NCBI RefSeq assembly: GCF_040054535.1
Contig: NC_090779.1
Location: 22,314,501-22,378,500, forward strand
Length of the DNA stretch: 64,000 nt
Direction: 5' to 3'
Source: Antennarius striatus
Taxonomy: Eukaryota > Chordata > Actinopteri > Lophiiformes > Antennariidae
The translations under genes and the position numbers were made by a program. The first letter of the stretch is position 1; every line of letters begins with the position of its first letter. Positions 1 through 10,456 of this stretch are shown here, piece after piece. The notes below the pieces were generated by a model, which made no database searches, was not told the origin of the DNA, and worked only from the letters and a program-made list of their open reading frames with translations.

Positions 1-1479
1 GGGATCAAGAGTTTTGGAGGCTGGTCTAATGTGATGCAGTGTGAATGAGTCCAGCTCTCTTGATGATACAGGAGACTAAAGTCACTGATCCAGCCTTTTA
101 TGAGGCGACAGGGAGGATCAAACCATCAGCTGATTAGTCGATACTGAAGGTTGGATGACCTCTGATGAGTGAAAGTCGACGGCAGATCTGGAGAAGCTGA
201 TGACGTTCGTCCCTCAATTGTGACGGTGGAAACCTCCTGCAGCGTGTCGGGGGGGTCAGGTCACCATCACCTCTAAGGACTCCACCACCAACCCCACGCT
301 GGTTTAAAACTGTCGCTGCGACGTTGATTAGGAAACAGCTCAGCCGTAGCCGCCGTCTGAATGAATCTCTGCAGCATCTTTGCTCTTTGTTCAGTCCAGC
401 GACAGGACCAGACCGGGTGTTGCTGAGACGGGCTGTGAAATGTCACAGATACGCAACACTATGGCTATCACGGCCACACTGTTTTGAAGGCCCTTCCAGG
501 AACGGTTCCACGGCTGTTCCCAACACTTGCAGGCCCATCAAGGCTTCAGCTGCCTGCAGGCTGCATAGAAGCTTCAGCTGTCAACACATCACAGCGTTGG
601 CACTCACATTCACTTTTCTTTGGTAGGGGGATCGTGAGTCATGCAGAATAACTGGACTTGTTTTGGCTCCGGGGTTTGGGAGACATATCCCTTGGACTTG
701 TGTGTCTGTGATGCAGAGCGACAGGACAGAATCAGGTACAAGCCAGCATTGTTTGTTTGGATTTTCTTTAACACCAGACTCTGGGCTCGGCAAGTTTCTC
801 TTGGAAAAGCTCCCCGTCATCATCATCTGCCTGACCCTGGATTTAAAATAGCTCCGACCCGCAGATAAAGAGCCTGGTGGGAATCTCAAAAATTAAAATC
901 ACAACATAGGAGGACAGTAATGCAACCGCAGTTAAAACACAGCAGCTTGAGATACTTGCTCTCTGTGGCGTTATGCATTAATTTTCTTGGCTTCAACAGA
1001 CCACCACGGTTGTGAGGCAACATAACACCAAAATCTGGCTGTAACAACGTTCTGTGATCCAACAGCTCTCATTGCATTTTATTCTGAGAAATAAACAAAA
1101 CGGTCAGTTTGTGCTGCAGACTGGAGATGTTTTGGAGCTCATCTCATGCAGATTTGCTGAATCAACACTGAGATCTTATTCTGTCAACTGATTTTGAAAA
1201 GTCACAGTAACAAATACATTTGAATTAAACATAATTTAGAGGCTGCATTCTGAATAACATGACTTTCAATTAAATATAAAATTAAAATACTAGAATAATT
1301 AAGATTCCCAGTAGATGTGAAAACAAATCCTTTATAGAGGAACCAACAGGTAATTGAAGACCGTCGGATCACATGTGGACGGGTTCGAACCTCACCTCTG
1401 AGTTTCTGGAGGAATCATTTCAGTTGTTTTTGAGTAATCATCATTTTTCAAGCGATATTGAAGTGGGGGAGGAAAAATC
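1..1479. other. non-coding stretch, nothing recognised
   Basis: Only short ORFs of about 60-100 codons occur, on both strands and overlapping, with no domain I recognise and no consistent splice-site framing. Base composition is mixed in the first 900 bases and AT-rich after that. It could be intron or intergenic DNA; I see nothing that decides between them. Confidence 0.5.
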
Positions 1480-1645
1480 TCCATTGTTGGTTTGATCTGG
1501 ATCCACACCGACTTTTAATGGGTTCTTTCATGGCTCATGTATCCTTCCACCCAATTTAATGGAAATCCGTCCAGTAGTTTTTGTGCAGTCCTGATAGAAA
1601 GTGGACATAGGTGAAATCCTGACCTCCTTGGAGGGAATAATACGA
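1480..1645 (+). repeat. decayed teleost dispersed repeat
   Basis: The run contains phrases found in a very common teleost interspersed repeat: 'ggatccacaccgactttta', then 'ggaaatccgtccagtag', then 'gacctccttggaggg'. Related, more decayed copies appear near 18600-18790 and 35085-35235, which supports its repeat nature from within the window. I cannot assign its class with certainty; it may be the non-coding part of a longer element. The family assignment rests on memory of the phrase, not on a search. Confidence 0.5.
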
Positions 1646-4018
1646 GAAAACTAGATGAACCCTTCCTGTTAAACATAATATTTGTACACACAGCCTGAAA
1701 ACACCCCAGAAAATAAATTTGGGGGGAACAAATCCTACTCCTTGCTGATTTTTACAAGTGTGTTCGATCCAAAAGTAGCTCCGTCAATTTACCCTGAGAT
1801 AACCTCCTGAGCAACAGCTTGGCTAAGAGCTTTAACACTCCAGAACAAACACCCGTCACCAAGGCCTCAAATAGCCCTGACAGATACACCGCAGAGCTCT
1901 GGAGAGCTCTCCAACACCTGGGGGCCTCAGAGGTCACCGGGGGGGGCTCCAGTCATGGGTTGCCCTCACGGCAAACAGCCTCCACACTGCGCCGCATCCA
2001 AACACTAATGATGTTTTGGCAGCCGCTTTATACGGCCTGTTAGAGAACGCTTTTGGGCCGTTCCAGCGATCATTACTGAAAGCATTGGTGGACAGCCCGT
2101 CGTGGTGGGACTGGTCCTCATTAAAGAGGCTGTCCCAGTTCTGACCCGCCGAGAGTGAACACGCCTCGGCTTGCTTAACTTTGAATAATAACTTCCTTTT
2201 TGTCCTGGGATGCTCCTTTAATGCCAGAGAGTTCAATCCTAGGAGATAACATCTTCCGTTATTTTACCTGATAACATCTTTGGTTAAATTATTACTCCAT
2301 ATTGGAGGGATTATATTTAGCTGCTGAATTTGTATTGAATAAAAAAATAACGGCTTTTGAGCCCAAAACGACTGAATAACAGACAGAGAGTTTAATTCTG
2401 TCAGGGGCGACACTTTGCTTCTATCACACGCTCACTCAAAGCAGTTTACAGAGCAATTAAATATGTGGGTTTTGTGATGAAACTTCAGAAACTTTAGAAT
2501 CAAAAACTGAAGATTTTATTCATGTTTTTTTTTTCAGCCACAAAACGACAACATTGTGTTTTTAGTCTTATTGATGTGAGCAGCCAGAGATCTGAGGCGA
2601 GGACGAGCGACGACTCGTCTATTAGACCTTTAGGACAGTTTAGTGTCTGAACTGCTCATTTAAAGAATTACGTGCAGTTTTATGTGAATCTGAGGTTCTA
2701 GCAGGTCCCTAAAAGACTCGTTCCCATCAACAAACTGAATTCTTCATCAAGTAATGTGAATGTGTCTGAAATAACAAAGGTCAATCTCCGCGTAAGTTTT
2801 CTCACGTCAGCAATTTAAAGCCAGTTGAATCGATATGCTGTCGCAGAGAAACGAATGCTTAAAAATTATTTCACTTAATCAGTTAAAGTTCTGGCACAAA
2901 CTTCCCTAATTTTACTCACAGTAAGGTTTTATAACTCCTGATCAACAGCAGTCCTGAAAGCAATTAAAGATTTAAACACCATTTTCTTTCTCCCAGAGAC
3001 TCGCTTGAAGAAATGTGCCATGCTAGACTTTATTAGAAACTGGATAGCTGTTGACTGAACATCTATAGTAGAAATCTGATAAATCTGGATCACTGAACAT
3101 CAAACTCCAAGTAATAAATACCTAATATAAAGCCTGGAACTGAGCATCAGACCCAAAGTATTTAATGAATAAATCTGGAACTGATCAGGCTGACCATAAA
3201 AATATGCATGGGAGCTATTATTTTTTCAGCTCTTATTTTCCCTCATAGTTTGCGATTCCTGATGTCAATTGTTTGTACAATGTTCTGTCAACTCCATTCA
3301 TCAATTCCAAGATCCAGACTAAACTTGCATGCTTGGAAAACCTTTTCCATCGGTGGTCCATCCACACAAACGTCACCAAATGAAGTTAAGATGATTTGAT
3401 CACTTCAATCAGTTCATTTAGTTTTAGATTTAGATGCAGAATAAACCCTCTTTATAGACGTATGGTGCTCGGTGAAGAAACTGCTTCCTTCACCCACCTT
3501 CTGTTGCTGCAGCCTTTCCCTCGACACGCTCCATTATCTGCTGATAAAAAGCGTTCGGGCTACATTACGAGACTGAGCCAAAGCGACAGAGGCTACCCGT
3601 CTCACCTCCAGCTCCGTAATCAACGGTCGCTGTCTGACATCGACGTTTAACCCTTCGTCGGATTCTGCGCATCGCTGCCTTGGCTCACCTCTGCTCTCTC
3701 CTTACAACCGACGGTTAATGAGGCCAGTCAGGCAAACGGCTTCACGGGGGGGATGCTGACAGCGGAACATTCCAGTTGGGCTCCTCTTATTTACGGATTC
3801 CGTTCCTGCTCTCATCCCTTTATTTCCGTGCATGAGATGTTTTCTTCCGGGCCTGCAGATGCAGACTGTACTGAGTGTGTGGTAGTGAGAGGAGACCTCG
3901 CTAGGATACAATCTAAACCAGGAGCTACAACTGATTTAATCTAAACCAGTTTGCTGCTGAAGCTGGAACTGGGAGAGTTGCTTTTTCTTTCTATGTTAGA
4001 AAACCTGAAACATGTAAA
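1646..4018. other. non-coding stretch with two GC-richer blocks
   Basis: No gene is recognised. Blocks at about 1790-2230 and 3500-3900 are richer in GC and CpG than their AT-rich surroundings and contain short open frames without known domains. They could be conserved non-coding DNA or unrecognised exons, but no splice sites or motifs make a case for either. Confidence 0.4.
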
Positions 4019-4065
4019 TTATGTGGACAGAAGGTCCACATAAGCGCTGGTACCTGCGGTACCAG
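4019..4065. repeat. pair of adjacent small palindromes
   Basis: Two perfect inverted repeats sit side by side. 4019-4028 pairs with 4034-4043 (10-bp arms, 5-nt loop). 4047-4054 pairs with 4058-4065 (8-bp arms built on GGTACC, 3-nt loop). Both are short enough to arise by chance or by local template switching; two within 47 bases is mildly unusual. Confidence 0.6.
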
Positions 4066-5089
4066 TGGTATACCGGCTCCATCTGCTCCACATATTAATT
4101 AGTCTTTCCTGAAGGATCAGGTCAGATTGTTGTGGGTGGATCTCAGACCTTCCACGTGGATTTACCCCCGAGACCAAATTTAGCATATTCAGGTGAGCTT
4201 TGAGGGCAAAATTCAGAAGCTGGATCATAAATATAGAAAAGAACTAAACGTAAGGCGGAGCTGTGGCTCTGCCGCCTGATGATGAGTGGCTCAAGGACAC
4301 AAATGCCTGTAGTCGTGTGATGCTGATAATTTTTAAACTACTGATTTCTGTTGGTCCGTCGGTCAGCAGAAACATGCAGATATGGATCTTTACGGTCACA
4401 CGTGACTCCACCCACGTATCAAAGCGAGTTCATTGGAGGTTAAACACGAGGCCAATGGGAACAGCTGCTACGGTCACTGGCCAGACGCTGCAACACTAAA
4501 TAATGAAAATTGTGTGGATTGAATGAGAAACGAATGAAACCGAGCATAAAGATTTAAATGTCGATATTACAGCAATTCTGTTGTCTCTATTCGGATCAGG
4601 CTGAAGCTCAGACCCCCGACCCGTTTCTTCTCTGAGAACTGATGACATCAACAACACAACAATATCCAGACAGACGTTCCTCTATTATTACTGTGGAGCT
4701 TGAACAATAAACACAGACTCTGTTTACATAATGAAAAAACCTTCAACCTCCCTCATGTCTTCATTTGGGCCTGAATGATCATTCATGTGTGATGGAACTG
4801 TTTGGGCTGGGTCAATACACAGCCTCCAAGGAGTCTGAATCGATGCACACTTTCTTCCCGTTTGTGTCGATCCCTCACACACACATTCACACACACACAC
4901 GCAAAGCAAACAGATCATTAATATTCAAACAGCCACCGGGTGAATTAGTGTCTGAGTTTCTTGATGATTCTGGCGGCTCCCTGTTTGAGGAGCCGCCCAA
5001 AAGGAAGACATGACTCCCTGATGTCGATAAAAACTCAAAGCATACAACAGTGAACATGGAAGAAAACACGAGTCAACATTCTGATGTTT
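4066..5089. other. non-coding stretch with a CA microsatellite
   Basis: No gene is recognised. An interrupted CA repeat lies at about 4876-4902. Short ORFs on both strands across this repeat are simple translations of CA/TG sequence. Confidence 0.5.
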
Positions 5090-5106
5090 ACATAAAGAAA
5101 ATGTTT
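5090..5106. repeat. 17-bp target-site duplication, left copy
   Basis: The 17 bases acataaagaaaatgttt are repeated exactly at 7141-7157 and immediately bracket the LINE. This length is typical of target-primed reverse transcription. An exact match implies a fairly recent insertion. Confidence 0.95.
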
Positions 5107-5131
5107 CTTCTTTTCCTTTCGGCTTTTCCCT

Positions 5132-6511
5132 TCAGGGGTCGCCACAGCGAATCAATTGCCTCCATCTAGCCCTGTCCTTTGCATCCTCTTCTCTCACACC
5201 AACTACCTTCATGTCCTCTTTCACTACATCCATAAACCTCCTCTTTGGTCTTCCTCCAGGCCTCCTGCCTGGCAGTTCAAAACTCAGCATCCTTCTACTA
5301 ATATATTCACTATCTCTCCTCTGGACATGTCCAAACCATCTCAGTCTGGCCTCTCTGACTTGATTTCCAAAACCTCTAACATGTGCTGTCCCTCTGATGT
5401 ACTCATTCCTGATCCTATCCTTCCTGGTCACTCCCAGAGAGAACCTCAGCATCTTCATCTCTGCTACCTCCAGCTCTGTCTCCTGTCTTTTCCTCAGTGA
5501 CACTGTCTCTAGACCAAAAAACATCGCTGGTCTCACCACAGTTTTGTACACCTTTCCTTTCATTTTAGCTGAAACTCTTCTATCACACATCACACCTGAC
5601 ACTTTCCTCCACCCGTTCCATCCTGCCTGTACACACTTCTTCACCTCTTTTCCACACTCTCCATTGCTCTGGACTGTTGACACTAAGTACTTAAAATCCT
5701 CCACCTTCTTGATCTCTTCTCCCTGTAACCTCACTCTTCCATTTGGGTCCCTCTCATTCACACACATGTACTCTGTCTTACTGCAGCCAACCTTCATTCC
5801 TCTCCTTTCCAGGACAAACCTCCACCTCTCTAGCTTCTCCTCCACCTGTTCCCTGCTCTCACTGCAGATCACAAAGTCATCTGCAAACATCATAGTCCAT
5901 GGAGATTCCTGTCTAACCTCGTCTGTCAGCCTGTCCATCACCACAGCGAACAAGAAGGGGCTCAGAGCTGATCCCTGATGCAGTCCCACCTCCACCTTGA
6001 ACTCCTCTGTCACACCTACAGCACACCTCACCACTGTCTTACAGTCCTCATATATGTCCTGCACTGCTCTAACATACTTCTCTGCCACTCCAGACCTCCT
6101 CATACAATACCACAGTTCCTCTCTGGACACCCTGTCATAAGCTTTCTCCAGATCTACAAAAACACAATGCAGCTCCCTCTGGCCTTCTCTGTACTTCTCT
6201 ATCAACATCCTCAAAGCAAATACTGCATCTGTAGTACTCTTTTTTGGCATTAAACCATACTGCTGCTCACAAACGTTCACTTCTGCCCTTAGTCTAGCTT
6301 CTACTACTCTCTCCCATAACTTCATTGTATGGCTCATCAGCTTTATTCCTCTGTAGTTGCCACAACTCTGCACATCTCCCTTGTTCTTAAAAATGGGCAC
6401 TAGCACACTTCTCCTCCACTCCTCAGGCATCTTCTCTCTATCTAAGATCCTGTTGAAGAATCCAGTCAGAAACTCTACTGCCACCTCCCCTCGACACTTC
6501 CATACCTCCAC
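5132..6511 (-). pseudogene. LINE reverse transcriptase ORF, C-terminal 459 codons
   Basis: This frame carries most of the RTE reverse transcriptase, the enzyme that copies element RNA at a nicked genomic target. Visible landmarks are GNYRGIKLMS near residues 51-60, FVDLEKAYDRV at 118-128 (catalytic Asp motif A), GLHQGSALSP at 176-185 (motif B), and the catalytic MMFADD ending at 212. After the polymerase come LRWFGHVQRRD near 390-400 and the terminal CGDP typical of the clade. The ORF is open for 459 codons, so decay is slight. It is continuous in origin with the upstream frame at 6475-7089, from which it is separated by a one-base loss near 6535. There is no sign of a host role. Confidence 0.93.
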
Positions 6512-7089
6512 AGGTATATCATCAGGACCGACTGCTTTCCGCTCTTCATCCTCTTCAATGCCCTCCTCACTTCATCCTGACTAATCTTTGCTACTTCCTG
6601 GTCCACAACAGTCACCTCTTCTAGTCTTTGTTCTCTCTCATTTTCCACATTCATCAACTCTTCAAAGTACTCTTTCCATCTTCCCATCACACTACTGGCA
6701 CCTGTCAATAGACTTCCATCCCTATCCTTAATCACCCTAACCTGCTGCACGTCCTTCCCATCTCTGTCTCTCTGTCTTGCCAACCGGTATAGATCAGTTT
6801 CTCCCTCCTTGCTGTCCAACCTAGCATACAAGTCATCATAAGCTTCTTGTTTGGCCTTTGCTACCTCTACCTTCACCTTACGCTGCATCTCCCTGTACTC
6901 CTGTCTACTCTCCTCAGTCCTCTCAGTGTCCCACTTCTTAGCTAACCTCTTTCTCTGTATACACTCCTGTACCTCCTCATTCCACCACCAAGTCTCCTTA
7001 TCTACTTTCTTTCCAGATGACACACCAAATACTCTCCTATCTGTCTCCCTGATCACATTAGCTGTAGTTTTCCAGTCATCTGGAAGCAC
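6475..7089 (-). pseudogene. LINE ORF, N-terminal part of the same coding region
   Basis: This 204-codon frame holds the part of the RTE polyprotein between endonuclease and polymerase. It contains ETWWWNEEVQECIQRKRLAKK-like text near residues 32-52 and then the start of the polymerase (RALKRMKSGK near residue 183). The normal continuation in the family is GK followed by a small-residue/GPDDIP stretch; here the frame shifts by one base near 6535 and the rest is read in the 5132-6511 frame. The first amino acids match the element's internal sequence, so the listed ATG is not a true start. The element is truncated just upstream, at 7140. Confidence 0.9.
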
Positions 7090-7140
7090 CTCCTGACCAC
7101 CCAGAGCCTTGTCTTAACTCCTTCCTAAAAGTCATGCAAC

Positions 7141-7157
7141 ACATAAAGAAAATGTTT
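7141..7157. repeat. 17-bp target-site duplication, right copy
   Basis: Exact second copy of the 17 bases at 5090-5106. It marks the truncated 5' end of the LINE. Confidence 0.95.
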
Positions 7158-7699
7158 ACCAGTTATTTAAAGAGTGAGAAATGTTTGCGTGGCGGTTGAA
7201 TCAGGAGGTTTATGCTTCGCCTGAAGGGTCAGGATGCATAGCGCTGTGCTACGCTACCATCTAAACACTGACACAAAGCTAGCTGGATCTTCGCCTCTGG
7301 CAGCTGATGGTTACTGCACTGAAGCACGCAGGGGTCATGAGGAGGAGGATGAGGAGGAGGAGGACAGAGAGCCCACAGCTGATGAAGAGGGCCTGTGATT
7401 ATCATCTGATGGGGAAGCCCGTAAACAGAAACCATCAGTGCTTCATCCAGGAAACAGCTTTGGTTGGCCTCTCTCTCTCTCTCTCTCCTTCTGTCCCTCT
7501 CTCTCTCCTTATTCTTCTTCCTCATGAAGAATAAATTTGAAACGGACACGGTACAACCTGCTCAGCCTTTTGACACAGTCCAGGGTCAGTGATAAGAACC
7601 AGTCGCCATTTCTCTCCTCTAAAGAGTCCCCGTGCAACGTGTGATCACCCTGGCAAAGAATATTATAGACCTTTAGTCACAGTGGATTTTCTCTCATTA

Positions 7700-7740
<41 letters not shown>

Positions 7741-9539
7741 GTCCTGTAGAGCCATTAACATTAGCATACTGTTTCCATACAGTAACACTGTGTAACCAGT
7801 ATACTGAATAAAGCAGATGAAATGGTTGAACCTAACCTATTTGTTTGGTCTCAACTTTAATGTTCAATAATGTTCATGATTAATGTTTCATTTAAGTAGT
7901 CAGAAAACTAAAATCACAGACCCAAAACTCTACAATCCCCCTTCTAAGACATTGGTTTATTCCACTTCTGTTCAGGAAATTATCACAGATTAATATTGTT
8001 TAAATTAAAGGTAACTTCCTGACGATGGGCTGCAGCAGGAGGATCACTGGATCCTCGATGTGGATCGTTTCAGATCCGAGGAGGTCAGTCGTCTTTCCTG
8101 CGGAGCGGCGGTGGAACAGTGGCCATGTGCCGCTCTCCAAAACGGCATTAATGTGATCCCAGTCACGTTGCCCTTGACATGAAACAAACTTCATTTCATT
8201 CCCAGTCTTGGTGTTTTTTTATAAGAGTGTTATTTCTACAGGCGAGGGGTCTGGTGGGAGGAGCTGGGTCAAAGCGTCATGGCTGTTTCACGATAAAACC
8301 TTCGTCTCACACATTCTGTGTGTTGTGTTTTTAAATACCTTGAGCACAACTCTTGAAACACACTTATGCGTACTGACACACACACGGAGACGAACACACG
8401 AGACGGTGAGTTCAGCGTGGACCCGCGGGACGAATGTGTCACGATGACAGACCTGATGAAAATCAACGCTGACTTTTCTGCACCGTGGGTCAGAAAACAA
8501 GACGGCAGTTTGTTTTGGACTGAGATGAGATGCTGGTAGGTTGATTAAACTCTCAGTTGGAAACTGCTGGATTTGTTTGGTTTTGTTTTTTTTTTTGGGT
8601 GGGGGGGGGTCTCAGTCAGATACCATCCTTTGTTGCTCAGTTGTGCAGACGGATGTATCCGGAAGCTAAATGTTTAGCTTCTAAGTCATGCTGGATTTAA
8701 AAATCGACTTAAGGATAACACTCCGAAGAGAATTAAATCATGAAAAACAGACTTTCAGTGTTCTCAGGGGGTGTAACGCTGGCAGGGAAACATGACACTA
8801 TTCATACACACAATTTTTACAATGAACACTTAAAGTCGGCCTCGCGCTCCAAAAGAATCCGGCCAATTTCACCGTGATTCGCTCCTCAGCAGTCTCAACA
8901 AGACCGGGCTGGATTATCTGCTATTGTGAGGTGTTTACAGAACCAGTCTTAAAGTTTCTGATCAACCCCCCCCCCCAGCCCTCAATTGATATTGAGAAGT
9001 TCAAGTCCAGACATTATGTCGGCACCTCCAGCGTTTAAATGTTGACACGCTTCTACCTGAAGGTGAGGCAGCCTGTATGGACCCCCCCCCACCAGACAGT
9101 TCCTCATTCACACTGGTTCCTCTTGACTGTACAATACAGTGATCGCTACGGCAACAGTCATTTTGTTTACAGAACATCGCACAGCTGTTTCTCCTGAGAT
9201 CACCTGAGACGGTGCGTTCACTGACTCCTGATGTAATCTGTGATTTTTAAACCTTGTTGTCAGTGAATGTTTGCGCTTTAAGATTCTGTTGTGTTGAAGC
9301 CTCCTGTAGATGAACAGAGCCGGGATTCAGGTAACCGTCGGGTCATGTCTGACAGTTGTTTTTTTCGTTGATTCTGAAAACACATTTTTTAATGAAGGAG
9401 TTCGGAGTTTTATCTCGGCTAATCTCTAGTGACCCTCCCCAATTAAACAGGGCCAGTCTAATAAAGAAAGCAGAAATAATGAGGAGGAATTGATGTTTAC
9501 AGGAATACCAGCGCTGGGACCACATGACCAGGATCTCCC
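7158..9539. other. non-coding stretch with microsatellites
   Basis: No gene is recognised. It contains an interrupted CT tract (7469-7510), a clean TTA repeat (7701-7739), a G run near 8592-8610, and C runs near 8965-8978 and 9080-9090. A 64-codon minus-strand frame at 8000-8194 reads smoothly, but it has no recognised domain and no convincing splice acceptor upstream of it. Confidence 0.5.
7701..7739. repeat. (TTA)13 microsatellite
   Basis: Uninterrupted TTA repeats. Likely length-polymorphic. Confidence 0.97.
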
Positions 9540-9690
9540 ATCCGCGCGTTGAGGGCGGGGCAGCGAATGCTTACCATTGCAATATAGGGCGCCTACGCTG
9601 CCATCATGTAGCCGAGGGAACGACGACAGCCCGCCCACGCCCCACTGGACCTCATCCAACCCGGAAACAGGATTGACGTTTGTGCCTGGT
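9540..9690 (-). promoter_or_regulatory. CpG-rich promoter-like patch with a splice donor
   Basis: Within AT-rich DNA this patch concentrates promoter-type signals. GC boxes lie at 9553-9560 and 9630-9643, an ETS-type CCGGAA lies at 9661-9666, and a TGACGT half CRE lies at 9673-9678. Read on the minus strand, the ETS and CRE-like sites come first, then a GC box, then ACATGATGGCAGCG, then a good splice donor ATG|GTAAGC with the exon ending at 9575. That order suits a TATA-less promoter with a short 5'-untranslated first exon transcribed leftward. I see no matching downstream coding exon in the window. It could also be an isolated GC-rich block. Confidence 0.3.
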
Positions 9691-10022
9691 GCCGTCCATA
9701 GGGAGGAGGATTACTGCTGTAATCAATGCTGATCAGGGACAGGCTTATTATTGATCATGTGAAATATTGATCCTCCTAACTTTCTTATTTTTGGCTTGTT
9801 TTAGTTTCATTATTTACAATGAAAAGGATTCAAAGTTTTGAGAACTGTTTTCAGCTTCTATCTGGGTTCATGAGGCGACGCCCACCTGTCCACTGTTACT
9901 ACACCTGAACAAACAGGTGAAATTCAAACAAGCAAACTAAAGAACATCTGAGGCTGACGATGAGGTGGGGGAAGACACACTTAGAACTCTTTGCACCGCA
10001 GACAGGTTTACCATCTACGGTG
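9691..10022. other. non-coding stretch, nothing recognised
   Basis: AT-rich sequence with no gene, repeat family or structured element that I can identify. Confidence 0.5.
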
Positions 10023-10066
10023 CACCTTAAAGGATGGGATGTTTTTACATCCCATCCTTTAAGGTG
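10023..10066. repeat. perfect 20-bp hairpin, 4-nt loop
   Basis: 10023-10042 is the exact reverse complement of 10047-10066, separated by TTTT. Twenty unbroken base pairs with a tiny loop is very unlikely by chance. Replication template switching that creates a new inverted copy is the simplest origin. There is no transposon terminal signature around it, and the loop is smaller than usual for a microRNA precursor. Confidence 0.9.
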
Positions 10067-10189
10067 TGGCTGAAATATACAATAAAATAATCCAAAAAGC
10101 ATAAAAAGAGGTTTTTTTTTAATTAGCAGCATTCTCATACCATCACACCAACGTTTTTTGTTTTTTTTCCCACTTTGCTATCTTGGGAA

Positions 10190-10456
10190 TTTCAATATAG
10201 TGGTAATGTATTCTGTGTTACCAGCCGGAGCAGCCCAGTAGTCATGTGACTGAGGCAAGCATCTTGACAAGCGTCAAAAGAGACTAGTAGACAGACGTGG
10301 AGGGCAGAATCCCCTCATTTTAAGACAAAACATCATTCAGAATCAGATCAGTATTAAAAAGGAAATAATGTAAGTTCTGTATTCTTTCTGTGCAGCCCAT
10401 TACCAATTGGCCCACGTACTGGTACCGCTCCACGACCCGGGGGTTTGGGACCACTG
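10190..10456 (-). mobile_element. hAT DNA transposon end (non-autonomous remnant)
   Basis: The right part contains the hallmark teleost hAT terminal text: 'accgctccacgacccggggg' followed by TTTGGGACCACTG. On the minus strand this begins CAGTGGTCCCAAACC, a typical hAT terminal sequence. Internal text such as 'gcagcccattaccaattgg' and 'cagaatcagatcagtat' also fits that family. The true right end is probably 10456, with the next 8 bases as half of a possible target duplication. I could not find the left terminus or a matching 8-bp copy, so the element is partial or eroded. No transposase reading frame is present. Confidence 0.75.

Larger units (their letters stand above)
5107..7140 (-). mobile_element. 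5'-truncated RTE-clade LINE (Expander-like)
   Basis: A non-LTR retrotransposon copy in reverse orientation, about 2.03 kb. It is bounded exactly by 17-bp duplications at 5090-5106 and 7141-7157. Its 3' end (left side) carries the phrase 'cagggg tcgccacagcgaatc', familiar from teleost RTE elements, and a short purine-rich tail instead of a long poly-A. It encodes the linker region and reverse transcriptase but has no apurinic endonuclease domain at the 5' side, so it was truncated at insertion, as most LINE copies are. RTE is the clade I favour from the reverse transcriptase sequence; Expander is the fish RTE family it most resembles, from memory. Confidence 0.93.

Noticed and set aside
581-889. 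102-codon minus-strand ORF near the window start
   Set aside because: Overlaps other frames on both strands, with low-information composition, no domain and no splice framing.
4877-4902. Short repeated CA motifs as a CRISPR-like array
   Set aside because: They are a plain dinucleotide microsatellite; there are no spacers and the setting is a vertebrate genome.
5156-6584. Plus-strand ORFs of 75-193 codons opposite the LINE
   Set aside because: They are antisense shadows of the reverse transcriptase coding region.
8000-8194. Minus-strand 64-codon frame as an exon downstream of the candidate promoter at 9540-9690
   Set aside because: It reads smoothly, but no convincing splice acceptor precedes it and I recognise no family. 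A frame of this length is common by chance.
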